Positions 8,732 to 19,444 of a stretch of DNA of 64,000 nt are shown here, in pieces. Under the pieces are notes generated by a model. The model saw only the letters and a program-made list of their open reading frames with translations, ran no database searches and was not told the origin of the DNA. Source of the stretch: Gammaproteobacteria bacterium 42_54_T18 (lineage in GTDB: Bacteria; Pseudomonadota; Gammaproteobacteria; Pseudomonadales; Ketobacteraceae). The position numbers were made by a program, and so were the translations under genes. Within the stretch, counting starts at the first letter, position 1; every line of letters starts with the position of its first letter. The stretch covers positions 1 through 64,000 of the forward strand of contig MAAL01000194.1 in NCBI GenBank assembly GCA_002163245.1. The letters run 5' to 3'.

Positions 8732-9793
8732 ATGACCTCAGCTCAATCACCAGCCTCACACAACGTCAACATGACACGTTTACTGACCAAGACTTCATCG
8801 GTTGTTTTACTATTGTTGTTTTTCACGTTGTCCAATGTATATGCAAGTACATTAAGTAATATAAAAGAGAAAGGTTACCTTACCTGCGGTGTCAGCCAAA
8901 GTTTACCTGGATTCTCTTACATTGAAAAAGATGGTAAATGGACTGGTCTCGACGTGGACTTTTGCAAAGCCTTAGCGGCAGGCATTTTTAACGATAGCTC
9001 AAAGGTGCGATATTCTGCCTTATCTGCAAAAGAACGCTTTACCGCCTTACAATCCGGTGAAATTGACGTGTTATCACGCAACACTACCTGGACAGCCTCC
9101 CGCGATACTAGCTTAGGTGTTCACTTTGCCGGCGTTATGTACTATGACGGCCAAGGGTTTATGGTACGTAAAGACCTAGGAGTCAATTCCGCACTAGAAT
9201 TGGATGGTGCCACACTATGCACCAACACGGGCACCACAACGGAACTGAATATGTCAGATTATTTTCGAGCCAACAACATGCAGTACAAACCCGTTGTGTT
9301 TGAAAAATACGACGAGGTATTAGCCGCTTATGAAGCCGGACGTTGTGATGTATTAAGCACTGATCAATCAGGGTTATTCTCTCAGCGTATTCGCCTCAAA
9401 GATGCAAAAGCTCATAAGATATTACCTGAAATCATTTCCAAGGAACCCTTAGGGCCTGCGGTAAGACAGGGTGACGATCAATGGTTTAACATTGTTAAAT
9501 GGACCTTATACGCATTACTTGAAGCAGAAGAGCTACATATCACGAAAAAAAGCATGATGTTAAAAAAGTTACCCACTAAACCCAAAGAAAGGCGCTTCTT
9601 AGGGTACGACGGCAATATCGGTGAAAATTTAGGACTGTCCAATGCCTGGGCTCGTCAGATCATTCAAACAATGGGTAACTATGGGGAAATTTATGAAAAG
9701 AATATCGGTAAACATTCACTCCTGAATATTCCAAGAAAACACAACAATCTTTGGACCCAAGGCGGTTTACATTACGCCCCACCATTTCGCTAG
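8732..9793 (+). CDS. aapJ: L-amino-acid ABC transporter, periplasmic binding protein
   Basis: A 353-residue solute-binding protein. A signal peptide (LLTKTSSVVLLLLFF, cleaved after VYA) precedes the AapJ/BztA-type core: GYLTCGVSQSLPGFSY, WTGLDVDFCKALAA, VLSRNTTWTASRD, CTNTGTTTELNMSDYF and CDVLSTDQSGL. AapJ homologues bind a broad range of L-amino acids in the periplasm. AAGG before ATG 8732 supports this start; ATG 8771 would give a more compact signal peptide. First gene of aapJQMP. Confidence 0.93.
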   Translation: MTSAQSPASHNVNMTRLLTKTSSVVLLLLFFTLSNVYASTLSNIKEKGYLTCGVSQSLPGFSYIEKDGKWTGLDVDFCKALAAGIFNDSSKVRYSALSAKERFTALQSGEIDVLSRNTTWTASRDTSLGVHFAGVMYYDGQGFMVRKDLGVNSALELDGATLCTNTGTTTELNMSDYFRANNMQYKPVVFEKYDEVLAAYEAGRCDVLSTDQSGLFSQRIRLKDAKAHKILPEIISKEPLGPAVRQGDDQWFNIVKWTLYALLEAEELHITKKSMMLKKLPTKPKERRFLGYDGNIGENLGLSNAWARQIIQTMGNYGEIYEKNIGKHSLLNIPRKHNNLWTQGGLHYAPPFR

Positions 9794-9805
9794 GTCGCTC
9801 ACCCC

Positions 9806-10981
9806 ATGCTTATCAAACAAAATGCCAACTTACGCGCTTGGTTATATCAAGCGCTTTTTATTATTGGCGTTATAGGTACCTGTTGGTTACTTACCGACAC
9901 TTTATTAGAAAATCTGGCTCGCCAGGGAATTGTTACTGGCCTAGATTTTTTGGATAACAATGCCGGTTTTGGTGTTATCTTTAGTTTAATTGATTATAGC
10001 GAGTCAGATTCATACGGACGTGTATTTTTTGTTGGTTTATTTAATACACTACTCGTCGCAGGGCTCGGTATTTTATTTTCAACTATACTGGGATTTATCC
10101 TCGGTATCGCACGCCTTTCACACAATTTTCTTGCCCGTAATATCGCCTCTGCCTACATCGGGTTGTTTCGGAATGTACCCTTATTATTGCATTTATTTTT
10201 TTGGTATTTTGCTGTTCTTCAACCTTTGCCCGGCCCCAGACAAAGTTTGGAGTTTATGGATACTTTCTTTCTCAATAATCGGGGATTGTATGTTCCTACA
10301 TTGATAGATAATGCCAATACCACTATCTGGCAATATACGATAGGAATATCATTCGCCGCCGTTATTCTTCTTTTTCTGATATCTGCTAGTAAAAATACCC
10401 GAAAAATCAAAAATAACGAAAAAATCAGTAAAAAGTCTCATGCCAAAAAGGCTACATCATTATTAGCACTAACTTTCGTAGGCATACTATTAAGTCTTTT
10501 TGTCGGAAACCCTTACGATCTCGACACGCCAATTTTTGGTCGCTTTAATTTTTCTGGTGGCACCGTTATTATTCCAGAACTTATTGCTCTGGTACTCGCA
10601 TTATCTCTCTATACCGCGGCCTATATTGCCGAGATTGTTCGTGCTGGAATCGAATCGGTACCCAAAGGTCAGAAAGAAGCAGCAAACTCTTTAGGGTTAT
10701 CAACATCTGACAGCTTACGTTTTGTTATTATCCCTCAAGCATTACGACTGATCATCCCTCCGCTGACCAATCAATACTTAAATTTAACCAAAAACTCATC
10801 CCTTGCTGCGGCGATAGCTTACCCCGACCTTGTCTCCATTTTTGCCGGTACGGTACTCAATCAAACCGGACAAGCCGTCGAAATCATCGGTATTACAATG
10901 CTTGTCTATTTGTCCATCAGTGTGACCATCTCACTCATCATGTCTCTTTACGAGAAAAAAAATAGATGGAATCAACAATGA
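9806..10981 (+). CDS. aapQ: L-amino-acid ABC transporter permease AapQ
   Basis: A 391-residue inner-membrane permease with about eight hydrophobic segments. The first HisM-type motif is FNTLLVAGLGILFSTILGF, and the cytoplasmic EAA loop (SVPKGQKEAANSLGLS) contacts the ATPase. A long, charged mid-protein loop (KNTRKIKNNEKISKKSHAKK) is typical of AapQ. It lies 12 nt after aapJ and overlaps aapM by an ATGA junction. Confidence 0.93.
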   Translation: MLIKQNANLRAWLYQALFIIGVIGTCWLLTDTLLENLARQGIVTGLDFLDNNAGFGVIFSLIDYSESDSYGRVFFVGLFNTLLVAGLGILFSTILGFILGIARLSHNFLARNIASAYIGLFRNVPLLLHLFFWYFAVLQPLPGPRQSLEFMDTFFLNNRGLYVPTLIDNANTTIWQYTIGISFAAVILLFLISASKNTRKIKNNEKISKKSHAKKATSLLALTFVGILLSLFVGNPYDLDTPIFGRFNFSGGTVIIPELIALVLALSLYTAAYIAEIVRAGIESVPKGQKEAANSLGLSTSDSLRFVIIPQALRLIIPPLTNQYLNLTKNSSLAAAIAYPDLVSIFAGTVLNQTGQAVEIIGITMLVYLSISVTISLIMSLYEKKNRWNQQ

Positions 10982-12078
10982 GCACAGCGGTAAATAGAGC
11001 TATAAACCCCATAAAATCCAGCTTCCATTGGGCTCATAGAAATTTATTTCGCAGCCCTATCGACAGCGTCATTACACTAACACTTTGTGCATTTATTACC
11101 TGGTTTATCCCACCACTGTTTGATTGGTTTATTCTTCAGGCAACCTTTACTGGTGAAGGGAATGAGCAATGTGTTAACGATGGAGCTTGCTGGATATTTG
11201 TTCGTGAATTCCTTCCCCAGTTTATTTTTGGATTTTACCCTGAGGAGTCACGCTGGCGATTAGTAACAGCGGTCATTATCGTAATAGCCTTTATCGGCAT
11301 ACGGATAGTATTTAAGAAAAAAGTTCACAAATTCTTTACGCTAACACTCATTGTCAGTTATCCCATTATTGCCTTTATATTACTTTATGGTGGCGTATTT
11401 GGCCTTGCCGTCATAGAAACCCATCAATGGGGTGGGTTGTTCCTCACCCTAGTGATAGCCACCGTTGGAATTGCGGGCGCGTTCCCCTTAGGTGTGGCAC
11501 TTGCCTTGGGACGTCAAAGCAACCTACCCGTCATTCGAGCATTCTGTCGCTTATTTATTGAATTATGGCGGGGTGTCCCTCTAATTACGGTGTTATTTAT
11601 GGCATCTGTTATGTTACCGCTATTTTTGCCCCAAGGTTTAGATATCGACAAATTACTCAGAGTCCTTATCTGTATTATGTTATTTGCTAGCGCCTACTTG
11701 GCTGAAGTTATTCGTGGTGGCCTGCAAAGCATCCCCTCAGGCCAGCAAGAAGCAGCAACAGCACTGGGATTAAATTATTGGCATACCATGCGTTACGTTG
11801 TTCTGCCCCAAGCACTACAAAACGTCATTCCTGGTATTGTGAATACTTTTATTGGACTTTTTAAAGATACAACGTTGGTATTAATTGTAGGCCTTTTTGA
11901 TTTTTTAGGTATCGTTCAAGCTGCTGCAACAAACCCTCAATGGCTAGGGCACGCCATTGAGGGATACATTTTTGCAGCATTTATTTTTTGGTGTTTCTGT
12001 TTTTCGATGTCGCGCTTCAGCTTACGTCTTGAGCAACGCTCACACCTAAAAGAAAAACCGATGACACAGCCATCTTAA
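10978..12078 (+). CDS. aapM: L-amino-acid ABC transporter permease AapM
   Basis: About 366 residues and the second permease of the heterodimer. After a long N-terminal part with a Cys-containing periplasmic segment (GNEQCVNDGACW), the core shows LFIELWRGVPLITVLF and the EAA loop LQSIPSGQQEAATALGLNYW. The ATG at 10978 overlaps the aapQ stop as ATGA, the most likely start; the in-frame ATG at 10966 is an alternative. Confidence 0.93.
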   Translation: MSTAVNRAINPIKSSFHWAHRNLFRSPIDSVITLTLCAFITWFIPPLFDWFILQATFTGEGNEQCVNDGACWIFVREFLPQFIFGFYPEESRWRLVTAVIIVIAFIGIRIVFKKKVHKFFTLTLIVSYPIIAFILLYGGVFGLAVIETHQWGGLFLTLVIATVGIAGAFPLGVALALGRQSNLPVIRAFCRLFIELWRGVPLITVLFMASVMLPLFLPQGLDIDKLLRVLICIMLFASAYLAEVIRGGLQSIPSGQQEAATALGLNYWHTMRYVVLPQALQNVIPGIVNTFIGLFKDTTLVLIVGLFDFLGIVQAAATNPQWLGHAIEGYIFAAFIFWCFCFSMSRFSLRLEQRSHLKEKPMTQPS

Positions 12079-12092
12079 AATAGGTACAACAC

Positions 12093-12806
12093 ATGAACAC
12101 CAGCAATAACATCATTACCTTTGATCAGGTCAACAAATGGTACGGTGACTTACATGTATTAAAAGATATTGACCTATCCATATCTAAAGGTGAAAAATGG
12201 GTCATCTGTGGTCCTTCCGGTTCGGGAAAATCAACCCTTATTCGATGTATCAATAAATTGGAAACATACCAGAGTGGACAGCTACAGGTTAATGCCAAGG
12301 TCCCCCAACAAGTCGGCATGTTATTTCAACAATTTAACCTCTTCCCTCATCTAAGTGTTTTGGAAAATTGCACACTAGCGCCAATGCGGGTTAATGGACG
12401 GAATCAACAATCCGCCATAGATATTGCGATGCACTATTTGACACGCGTTAACATTGCAGAAAAAGCCCACCAGTACCCACATCAACTATCAGGAGGCCAA
12501 CAACAACGAGTCGCCTTAGCTCGGGCCCTTGCCATGGAACCCGAAATCATGCTTTTTGACGAGCCCACCTCAGCATTAGATCCAGAAATGATCAAAGAGG
12601 TATTGGATGCGATGATGGAATTAGCCGATTCTGGCATCACAATGGTGTGTGTCACTCACGAGATGGGTTTTGCCCGACAAGTCGCCGATCATGTGATATT
12701 TATGGATCAGGGAAGCATCATAGAAACAGCACAACCTATTGATTTCTTTGATAATCCTCAGCACCCTAGAACACAAAAATTCCTTAAACAAATCCTACCG
12801 TATTGA
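12093..12806 (+). CDS. aapP: L-amino-acid ABC transporter ATPase AapP
   Basis: A 237-residue ABC ATPase with Walker [11 protein letters not shown]-loop [10 protein letters not shown], signature [16 protein letters not shown], Walker [14 protein letters not shown] and switch histidine [10 protein letters not shown]. It is slightly shorter than usual (about 250). It energises AapQM. It lies 14 nt after aapM and is last in the operon; no strong terminator follows in the 129-nt gap before the sensor kinase genes, so read-through is possible. Confidence 0.94.
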   Translation: MNTSNNIITFDQVNKWYGDLHVLKDIDLSISKGEKWVICGPSGSGKSTLIRCINKLETYQSGQLQVNAKVPQQVGMLFQQFNLFPHLSVLENCTLAPMRVNGRNQQSAIDIAMHYLTRVNIAEKAHQYPHQLSGGQQQRVALARALAMEPEIMLFDEPTSALDPEMIKEVLDAMMELADSGITMVCVTHEMGFARQVADHVIFMDQGSIIETAQPIDFFDNPQHPRTQKFLKQILPY

Positions 12807-12935
12807 TCGCACCCTCTTGCCTGCTCCCTCCCTTTCTTACTTACGCTTTCAGAAGTATTAACTGAGCTGGCAACTAGGCAATGCTGCCCTACAATTAGGG
12901 GATATGCCGATGAAATACTGTGGATCCACCTATTA

Positions 12936-14489
12936 ATGACCTCATTCGAGACTGAACCAAATAATAATGCGCTAGCCTCTCAAATGCTCCGAGGTGTATT
13001 CGGTGTCTACCTCTTTATTGCTATCGCAGTCACTGGCATTCATATGTTAGCAGAATATTTAAATACTGAAGATAGCATTTACCAAGAAATGGACCTGATC
13101 CATGAAACCTTTGAATCCGGGTTAGCACAATCGCTATGGAATATGAACGACGAGCAATCCCAAGTAATCCCCCAAGGCATTCTAAACCTTCCTATTATAA
13201 CACGCGTACAATTACTGGATCACCAGGGTAAAATATTAAACGACATTAAAGATAAGACATCACAGGAGAATATACTGACAAAATCTTTCGACATTTATTA
13301 TTTCAACCGAGGAAAGCCCAACACCGTAGGCACCCTTATACTATCCTCATCTCGAAGCGTTATCTTTAAAAAACTACGCCATGGATTTACCTTTATTTTA
13401 ATCAATGCAGTCATAAAATCCACAGCACTTTGGCTAATATTTTTATGGTTTGGAAAACGCTTAATCCACAAACCATTGCGCGCCATCACACACTCCATTA
13501 AAAAAATGGATATAGACAACTTACACTTGACCACCATCCCATCCCCAAATAACAATAAAAACGAAATCAGTACTCTGACCGAGTCTTTCAACTCCTTAAT
13601 ACTCAAACTTTCCTCCGCAAAAATGGATTTGGATAAAATACACCAACAACAAGAACTAGAAGTAAAAGAACATAAAATCGCAAAGGAGGAGATTGCAAAA
13701 ATCAATAGCGTTCTAGATGAACGTGTAAGATTACGCACACAGGAACTAGAGCAATCGCAACAAGAAGCTCTTCAAGCGAATCTCGCAAAAACACAATTTC
13801 TTGCCCGCATGAGCCATGAATTGCGAACACCACTCAATGAAGTGCTAGGTTTTGCACAGGTCCAAGAACGTTTACTACGAAAAGAGGGCAATCAACGACA
13901 ACAAGAAACCGTCCAGCATATCCTAAATGCCGGGCACAAATTATTACGCATTATCGAAGATATCCTTAATTATTCTCAAATGGATGATACCGCTGACGAT
14001 ATAACGTTAGAGGCTTGTGATATCGACATTGCGATACTAGAAGCCATCCAACAGGTGAATGATTCCAATAAGGATTCTCAAGTACAAATAAACTACTCAC
14101 CTTCTCAGCTAAAAGCAAAATCCAATTTGTTAAAATTGATGCAAGTAGTCACCCACATTGTTTCTAACGCCGTTAAATATAACCACAAGAAAGGCAGCGT
14201 AAATATTATGTGTGCTATTGCAGTTGAGGGACATATTGAAATAGCCATTCAAGATACAGGGGTTGGAATTAATAAAAAATATTGGAAAGATATATTCTCG
14301 CCATTTACTCGCTTGGAATACGCTGAATCACATCAGATAGGTGGAGTTGGCGTAGGTTTATCATTAGCAAGATCACTAATGAAAAACATGCAAGGTGATA
14401 TTGTTTTGGCCCATAGCTCCGAAGATGGTAGTCTTTTTATTATTAACCTCCCAAAATCAGAAGACTTAGAGGTCAACTCGCAGGCATAA
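12936..14489 (+). CDS. Membrane sensor histidine kinase
   Basis: 517 residues: transmembrane helix near 18-40, a small periplasmic domain (about 45-150) with SGLAQSLWNMNDEQ and GILNLPIITRVQL, second helix near 155-180, HAMP-like linker, a coiled coil to about 280, then HisKA with FLARMSHELRTPLN (phospho-His) and HATPase with NAVKYNHKKG, DTGVGI and GVGVGLSLA. There is no receiver domain. The periplasmic domain matches that of the GGDEF protein at 32920-34710. It lies just downstream of aapJQMP, so sensing amino acids through AapJ is an attractive but unproven idea. The next gene starts directly after its stop codon. Confidence 0.88.
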   Translation: MTSFETEPNNNALASQMLRGVFGVYLFIAIAVTGIHMLAEYLNTEDSIYQEMDLIHETFESGLAQSLWNMNDEQSQVIPQGILNLPIITRVQLLDHQGKILNDIKDKTSQENILTKSFDIYYFNRGKPNTVGTLILSSSRSVIFKKLRHGFTFILINAVIKSTALWLIFLWFGKRLIHKPLRAITHSIKKMDIDNLHLTTIPSPNNNKNEISTLTESFNSLILKLSSAKMDLDKIHQQQELEVKEHKIAKEEIAKINSVLDERVRLRTQELEQSQQEALQANLAKTQFLARMSHELRTPLNEVLGFAQVQERLLRKEGNQRQQETVQHILNAGHKLLRIIEDILNYSQMDDTADDITLEACDIDIAILEAIQQVNDSNKDSQVQINYSPSQLKAKSNLLKLMQVVTHIVSNAVKYNHKKGSVNIMCAIAVEGHIEIAIQDTGVGINKKYWKDIFSPFTRLEYAESHQIGGVGVGLSLARSLMKNMQGDIVLAHSSEDGSLFIINLPKSEDLEVNSQA

Positions 14490-16970
14490 ATGTCAAAATT
14501 TAAAGCTTGTTTTCCTAAAAAATCACCTTGGCGTACCGCCATCTTATCCGCGTGCCTTCTTTTGCTATCCTTCGAGGTTTATTCCGCCACACATGAAAAC
14601 CGAAATATCATAGGTGACATTAAGAACATTGTATGGAGACCCATTTTAAGTTCCTGGTTAGTATCCCCTGATTTTTTTGACGATGACAGAAAGCTTAGCG
14701 AACAAATACGCAAAAGTGAAAGTCAACACGCGTCATATAGCAATGAGCTACCTTCATATGGGTTCAACAAGAAAGCTTTGATCACAAAACTGATGATTCA
14801 AGCATCACCAAATGCGTCTAATACCAAATATATAATATATGTAAATTACCCGTTACTGGACCATATAAAGCTATTTCGCCTGACATCTAAGGGTAATTTA
14901 ACCCAACTTAATCACACAGGTGATTCCTTAAATTTTGAAAGCAAAGCTATCCCAAGTCGAGCATTTGCATTTCCAATAACCCTACAAGCAGGAAGTAATC
15001 ACACGTATTATTTTGCAGCAAAATCCCGAGACACACTGGAAATGCCCATCAGTCTATTCACCCAAGCTGAATTTGATAAACACAAACAAACCGAACAGTA
15101 CGTACTAGGATCCTATTTCGGTGGCGTTATTGTAATAGCATTCTTTATGCTTACTTTATACGTTAACTTCAGGGACAGAATGCTGATTACTATATCAATT
15201 TATCTAATTTGTCTTGCAGGAGTTGTTGGCTCAGTGACAGGCGTAACATCTCAAATTGTTATCACTGATTCTCCTGAATTAGCTAAAAATATTCGCATTA
15301 TTTGGCTTGCTGTTGCCATGATGTGCACCATGTTGTTTGGCATAGATTACCTTGAATCAAAAAAGAACATGCCAAAACTACATTGTGCATTTTTAGCAAC
15401 GACTGCCGGATGTGCATTATTACCCTTTTTGATGATTTTTATACCGTTCTTTTATCTAATTCAATTAACGTTAGTCTTCTGTATCGTCGTTGCCATTATT
15501 GCAATAACGGCCTGCATTATCATGCTCCGAAAGAAATACAAGCCTGCAATCTACTACTCCCTCGCATGGTGTTGGTTCCTATTTGGAAGCGTCGCTAATG
15601 TAGGCCGCGCTTTTGGATTACTACCGATTAACACATGGACAGAATACGGCTTCCAGTGGGGTTCCATGGTAAGCGTTGTTTGTCTGGCCCTAGGTATCGC
15701 GTCAAAGTTTCATTCCGAACGGGAAAACCTGTCGAAACTTGAAAAACTTGCGTTTAAAGAAAAACAAGACCGACTTAAAGCTCAAATCACCACACAAGAA
15801 GAACAGCTAAAATCAAAAAATGCAGAGGCAGATTCAAGAGCGAAAGGCGAATTCTTAGCAAATATGAGTCATGAAATAAGAACCCCCATGAACGGTGTAC
15901 TAGGACTGACTCAGCTTTTGAAGGACACGCCGTTAACCCCCATACAAAAGAATTTACTAAGTACCATTGAAACCTCTGGCAAAACACTACTTGGCGTTCT
16001 CAATGACATTCTTGACTACTCTAAAATCGAATCAGGTAAATTTGATGTTGAAGAGATCCCTGTTAAACCAGAAGAAATTGTAAAGAATACCACTGAGCTT
16101 TTTCGACAACGAGCTAAAGAAAAAAACTTGAACATTAGTTGCCATGTAGAACCAAACGTCCCAGATATTATCGCTTCTGATCCAACTCGACTTAGTCAAA
16201 TCCTGCTAAATCTAACATCCAATGCATTAAAATTCACGAATGAAGGTGAAATAAGAATAAAAGTATTAAGGAGCAGTAATCAACATTTACGATTTGAAGT
16301 TTCTGATACAGGTATTGGTCTAAGCAAAGAGCAACAAAAAAAACTTTTCCAATCATTTAGCCAAGCCGACAGCAGCACAACACGCAAATTCGGTGGAACG
16401 GGGCTTGGTTTATATATTTCTCGGCGCTTGTCGGAACTAATGGGAGGTGAAATTGGTGTAGAGAGTGCATATAATAAAGGGGCCACATTTTGGTTTACAA
16501 TTCTAGTGAATGAAACTATACAAGCGAACTCTCGCGATACAAAAATACAGAGCTTAACATTGGATGAAAAGTTAAAATGTAGTGATTTTTCAATGCTTAA
16601 TATTATGGTTGCCGAAGACAATAAGGTGAATCAAATGGTGATTAAGGGTTTACTAAAAAAATTAAATATTGAACCCGTAATTGTTGAAAATGGTGCTGAG
16701 TGTGTAAGTACCCTCTGCTCTGCTGGAAAAATCTTTAATTGCCTATTAATGGATTGTGAAATGCCAGAAGTAGATGGCTACGAAGCTACGTCTAGAATAC
16801 GTGAAAATAAAGAAATTTCGCAACCAGTAATCATTGGACTTAGTGCAAACGCTCTTAAAGAACAGGAAGAAAAAGCTATAGCCGTTGGAATGAATGAGTA
16901 CCTTCGTAAGCCTATAGACTTAGAACAACTAATTGAAAAATTGGAATTTGCAAAAAAATATATAAAATAA
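14490..16970 (+). CDS. Hybrid histidine kinase with 7TM-DISM sensor
   Basis: 826 residues. A signal peptide and a periplasmic beta domain (7TMR-DISMED2-like, about 30-205) are followed by seven hydrophobic segments (about 205-410) and a coiled coil. HisKA follows with [20 protein letters not shown], then HATPase with [16 protein letters not shown] and [10 protein letters not shown], and a C-terminal receiver whose acceptor Asp lies in [15 protein letters not shown] and Lys in YLRKPIDL. No Hpt or DNA-binding regulator is nearby, so the phosphorelay output is elsewhere. It starts immediately after the previous kinase gene and is surely co-transcribed. Confidence 0.9.
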   Translation: MSKFKACFPKKSPWRTAILSACLLLLSFEVYSATHENRNIIGDIKNIVWRPILSSWLVSPDFFDDDRKLSEQIRKSESQHASYSNELPSYGFNKKALITKLMIQASPNASNTKYIIYVNYPLLDHIKLFRLTSKGNLTQLNHTGDSLNFESKAIPSRAFAFPITLQAGSNHTYYFAAKSRDTLEMPISLFTQAEFDKHKQTEQYVLGSYFGGVIVIAFFMLTLYVNFRDRMLITISIYLICLAGVVGSVTGVTSQIVITDSPELAKNIRIIWLAVAMMCTMLFGIDYLESKKNMPKLHCAFLATTAGCALLPFLMIFIPFFYLIQLTLVFCIVVAIIAITACIIMLRKKYKPAIYYSLAWCWFLFGSVANVGRAFGLLPINTWTEYGFQWGSMVSVVCLALGIASKFHSERENLSKLEKLAFKEKQDRLKAQITTQEEQLKSKNAEADSRAKGEFLANMSHEIRTPMNGVLGLTQLLKDTPLTPIQKNLLSTIETSGKTLLGVLNDILDYSKIESGKFDVEEIPVKPEEIVKNTTELFRQRAKEKNLNISCHVEPNVPDIIASDPTRLSQILLNLTSNALKFTNEGEIRIKVLRSSNQHLRFEVSDTGIGLSKEQQKKLFQSFSQADSSTTRKFGGTGLGLYISRRLSELMGGEIGVESAYNKGATFWFTILVNETIQANSRDTKIQSLTLDEKLKCSDFSMLNIMVAEDNKVNQMVIKGLLKKLNIEPVIVENGAECVSTLCSAGKIFNCLLMDCEMPEVDGYEATSRIRENKEISQPVIIGLSANALKEQEEKAIAVGMNEYLRKPIDLEQLIEKLEFAKKYIK

Positions 16971-17072
16971 GTCACATACCATTAACTGTTCGAAAGTTAC
17001 ATAACACCCTGTGAACGGCGATTTTTATCTATCAAATAGTTAAAAATAGATGTAGACCCAACCCATTTCATT

Positions 17073-18341
17073 CTAAAACTCCTCTTCGGATTCATACTCC
17101 TCTTCGGATTCATACTCCTCTTCGGATTCATACTCCTCTTCGGATTCATACTCCTCTTCGGATTCATACTCCTCGTCAAACTCAAGCTCTTGCTCAGGTA
17201 ATAAATCGTTTGATTCATCATCTTCCGTTTGAATCACAAAATCTCGAGCAGCAAAGCCTTCATCTTCTAAACTGCCCCCAATCTGCACCGGCTCATCAAT
17301 ATCAAACATATCTTCATCAAAAGAGTCAGGCAAATCAAATTCAACACCATTAATTACCGCTTCACTATCAACATCAGAAACAAAACCTTCCATTAATAGA
17401 AATTCTGATTGTTCAATAACCTGGCTTACGGAATCTGACCCAATATTTTCCACGTGCATAAAGGCATCAACAGGCCCTTCTTCTGACTCATAACCGGTCA
17501 CGTCGCCCAACAATACTAAATCACCCGTAATCAGCAATCGACCACCTTCATATTCATCCATCAACCAACTATCAACCTGAAGACGCAGGCCATTTACTGC
17601 GTAAGTATTATCTTCAATAAACTCAGGTGTGCCTATTACCTGCACAAAATCTTTTTCCTCTATCACATCAAGTCGAGTGGCCTGTATCTCACCATTTCGA
17701 CGGCGATGCCCACTAACCGCCAACCATTGTCCGACGTTAACATCAGCAAACGCCACCAACTTTCCACTACTTTCCACCAGGGTGTCTTTTTCTATGTGTA
17801 TCGTTTGATGTAATACCGTGACTGAATTTGTAGTACGAGAAGAAACTGGGCCAATCGCTTCATGAACAATATCAATACTGCGTGCAGCAAAAAAACCTTT
17901 GTTGCGATCAGAGAGCACCGCGACTACTTGCCCAATTTTTAAATCCTGCTGATTAGCAGACTGTAAATTAATAGTAATTGGCGTGTCATCACCAAAGGTA
18001 ACATGGGCATTATTAACCCAAATAGAACCAAAGGCCGTGATTGTTCCAACAATACCCGTTCCCTGATTATTCGCACGAACACCGGTACCACCGATACCCT
18101 CACCTGACGCCAATTGTTTACCAGTACCACCAATGCCTTCTCCACCTAACGCAACCGCCCCTGTACCTCCAATACCCTCACCAGCCTTACTTGTCTTACC
18201 GGTACCACCCAAACCAGTATTTACAATATAACCAGTGCCACCAATCCCCTCATCAACCCGTCCTTGATCAGTAACAAAGGAAGCACAGGAAATCAGTAGA
18301 AGAGATAGGCATAACCATAAAAAAGTACGCAGGGAATTCAT
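17073..18341 (-). CDS. DUF5666-type lipoprotein with GGTG motifs and acidic repeat tail
   Basis: About 422 residues. A lipoprotein signal (LLLISCAS) leads into a region with six or so spaced G(I/L)GGTG motifs (about 32-100). Successive beta-rich OB-like DUF5666 units follow (GTGIVGTITAFGSIWVN, VGQWLAVSGHRR, GDLVLLGDVTG). The C-terminus is strongly acidic and ends in five YESEEE repeats. The function of DUF5666 proteins is unknown. The true start is ATG 18341; a TTG directly before it is in frame. It sits three nt after the DUF6502 gene, an operon. Confidence 0.82.
   Translation of the reverse strand: MNSLRTFLWLCLSLLLISCASFVTDQGRVDEGIGGTGYIVNTGLGGTGKTSKAGEGIGGTGAVALGGEGIGGTGKQLASGEGIGGTGVRANNQGTGIVGTITAFGSIWVNNAHVTFGDDTPITINLQSANQQDLKIGQVVAVLSDRNKGFFAARSIDIVHEAIGPVSSRTTNSVTVLHQTIHIEKDTLVESSGKLVAFADVNVGQWLAVSGHRRRNGEIQATRLDVIEEKDFVQVIGTPEFIEDNTYAVNGLRLQVDSWLMDEYEGGRLLITGDLVLLGDVTGYESEEGPVDAFMHVENIGSDSVSQVIEQSEFLLMEGFVSDVDSEAVINGVEFDLPDSFDEDMFDIDEPVQIGGSLEDEGFAARDFVIQTEDDESNDLLPEQELEFDEEYESEEEYESEEEYESEEEYESEEEYESEEEF
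17079..17168 (-). repeat. Five exact 18-bp tandem repeats
   Basis: Five contiguous copies of an 18-nt unit (plus strand CTCCTCTTCGGATTCATA) encode five YESEEE hexapeptides at the end of the DUF5666-type lipoprotein. The next unit to the right diverges. The copies are identical at DNA level, so the array is young or homogenised. Copy-number change would lengthen or shorten the acidic tail by whole hexapeptides without shifting the frame. Confidence 0.95.
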
Positions 18342-18344
18342 CAA

Positions 18345-19229
18345 TTAGTCCTGCTTTTCGTGAAAGACGTAAACGCCCGTATTAAATCGACGTGACCCCG
18401 TTGCACCTGCGGATTCTTGTTCTGCCTTTAACTCTAAGGATTTCTTATTCAGTTTTTTTAACAATGCCATCGCCTCAACTTCAGACATCGCTTTAAGCTG
18501 CGCAATAGATCCATCGGTTAAGCCTTCGTAATATACACAACGCTCAAAATAAGGTGACGTATCCATACGTATATTTTTGCTTGCAGCCGATAGGTGATCA
18601 GCTACGTTCATTCCCAAATAGAAAGCTTTCTCCTCAATTCCCGACTGCGGTATAAACGCGTCGCTATTCAGGCTTATCTTTCCGTCACTGACGCTAGCAA
18701 TACCTAACCTCTGCCACTCATCGATTACAACCCGAGGGCGAATATCCTGTTTACAGACACTCAGAACCAAGCCTTCAAAACTTACCCCATCACCCCGTAA
18801 CGGCAAAGCAACGGGGCTGTCATTAGAATCCAAATATGCTGTATCAGACACCCACTTAGCCACTAACTGAGCCCCAACACTCACAACCTCTGGCAATACA
18901 TCCCCTTCTTTTAATGCCCCCCGTAAACGCCGCGTATCCTTTCGATGCACACCGGTTAACAAACTGATTCGAGTGTCCGTTTGAGGTTTATCATCCAAAG
19001 CTAACTCATTTTCGGCCACATCTACATAAACCGACTTAAGTAACTCCGAAAGGTAGGGGAATGTAATTTGAAAATGCAGGAGCAGGCGTACCAACGGCTT
19101 TAAGATGCGCTTCAGTGCAGCTACAACGGAGGCTGGAGGTGTTACAGGGGTGGCTGGTACATTAGCAGCACTAGAGGCAGCACCGCCAGAGGCCATAGCA
19201 CCAGATTTAGGTGATCGATTTTTACTCAT
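18345..19229 (-). CDS. DUF6502 family protein
   Basis: 294 residues, soluble. A low-complexity Ala/Pro N-terminus (to about 35) precedes AALKRILKPLVRLLLHFQITFPYLSELLK-type sequence and a winged-helix-like segment (SLLTGVHRKDTRRLR) characteristic of DUF6502. The role is unknown; the LTGVHRKDTRRL stretch looks like an HTH and suggests a regulator (inference). It is encoded directly upstream of the DUF5666 lipoprotein, so the pair probably acts together. Confidence 0.8.
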   Translation of the reverse strand: MSKNRSPKSGAMASGGAASSAANVPATPVTPPASVVAALKRILKPLVRLLLHFQITFPYLSELLKSVYVDVAENELALDDKPQTDTRISLLTGVHRKDTRRLRGALKEGDVLPEVVSVGAQLVAKWVSDTAYLDSNDSPVALPLRGDGVSFEGLVLSVCKQDIRPRVVIDEWQRLGIASVSDGKISLNSDAFIPQSGIEEKAFYLGMNVADHLSAASKNIRMDTSPYFERCVYYEGLTDGSIAQLKAMSEVEAMALLKKLNKKSLELKAEQESAGATGSRRFNTGVYVFHEKQD

Positions 19230-19444
19230 GCGTTGACACTAGCACAAGGAGGGAATTATTCCCACCGAATAGGTGGAGTTTCTGATTAGAAATAGGCTAA
19301 TTGGTTGAAAACATTAATCGGTTCTTACCAGTACGATTAGCCACGATTTAATATGGCACCGACTCATATACCGATTCTAACGATATAATTCTTTTCGAAA
19401 TATCACCTCTCGCCTCAGAGGTTGTTATCGGGGTCTCACTAAAA

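Noticed and set aside
16997-17221. Minus-strand frame encoding repeated RSMNPK
   Set aside because: It is another frame of the 18-bp repeat array inside the lipoprotein gene.
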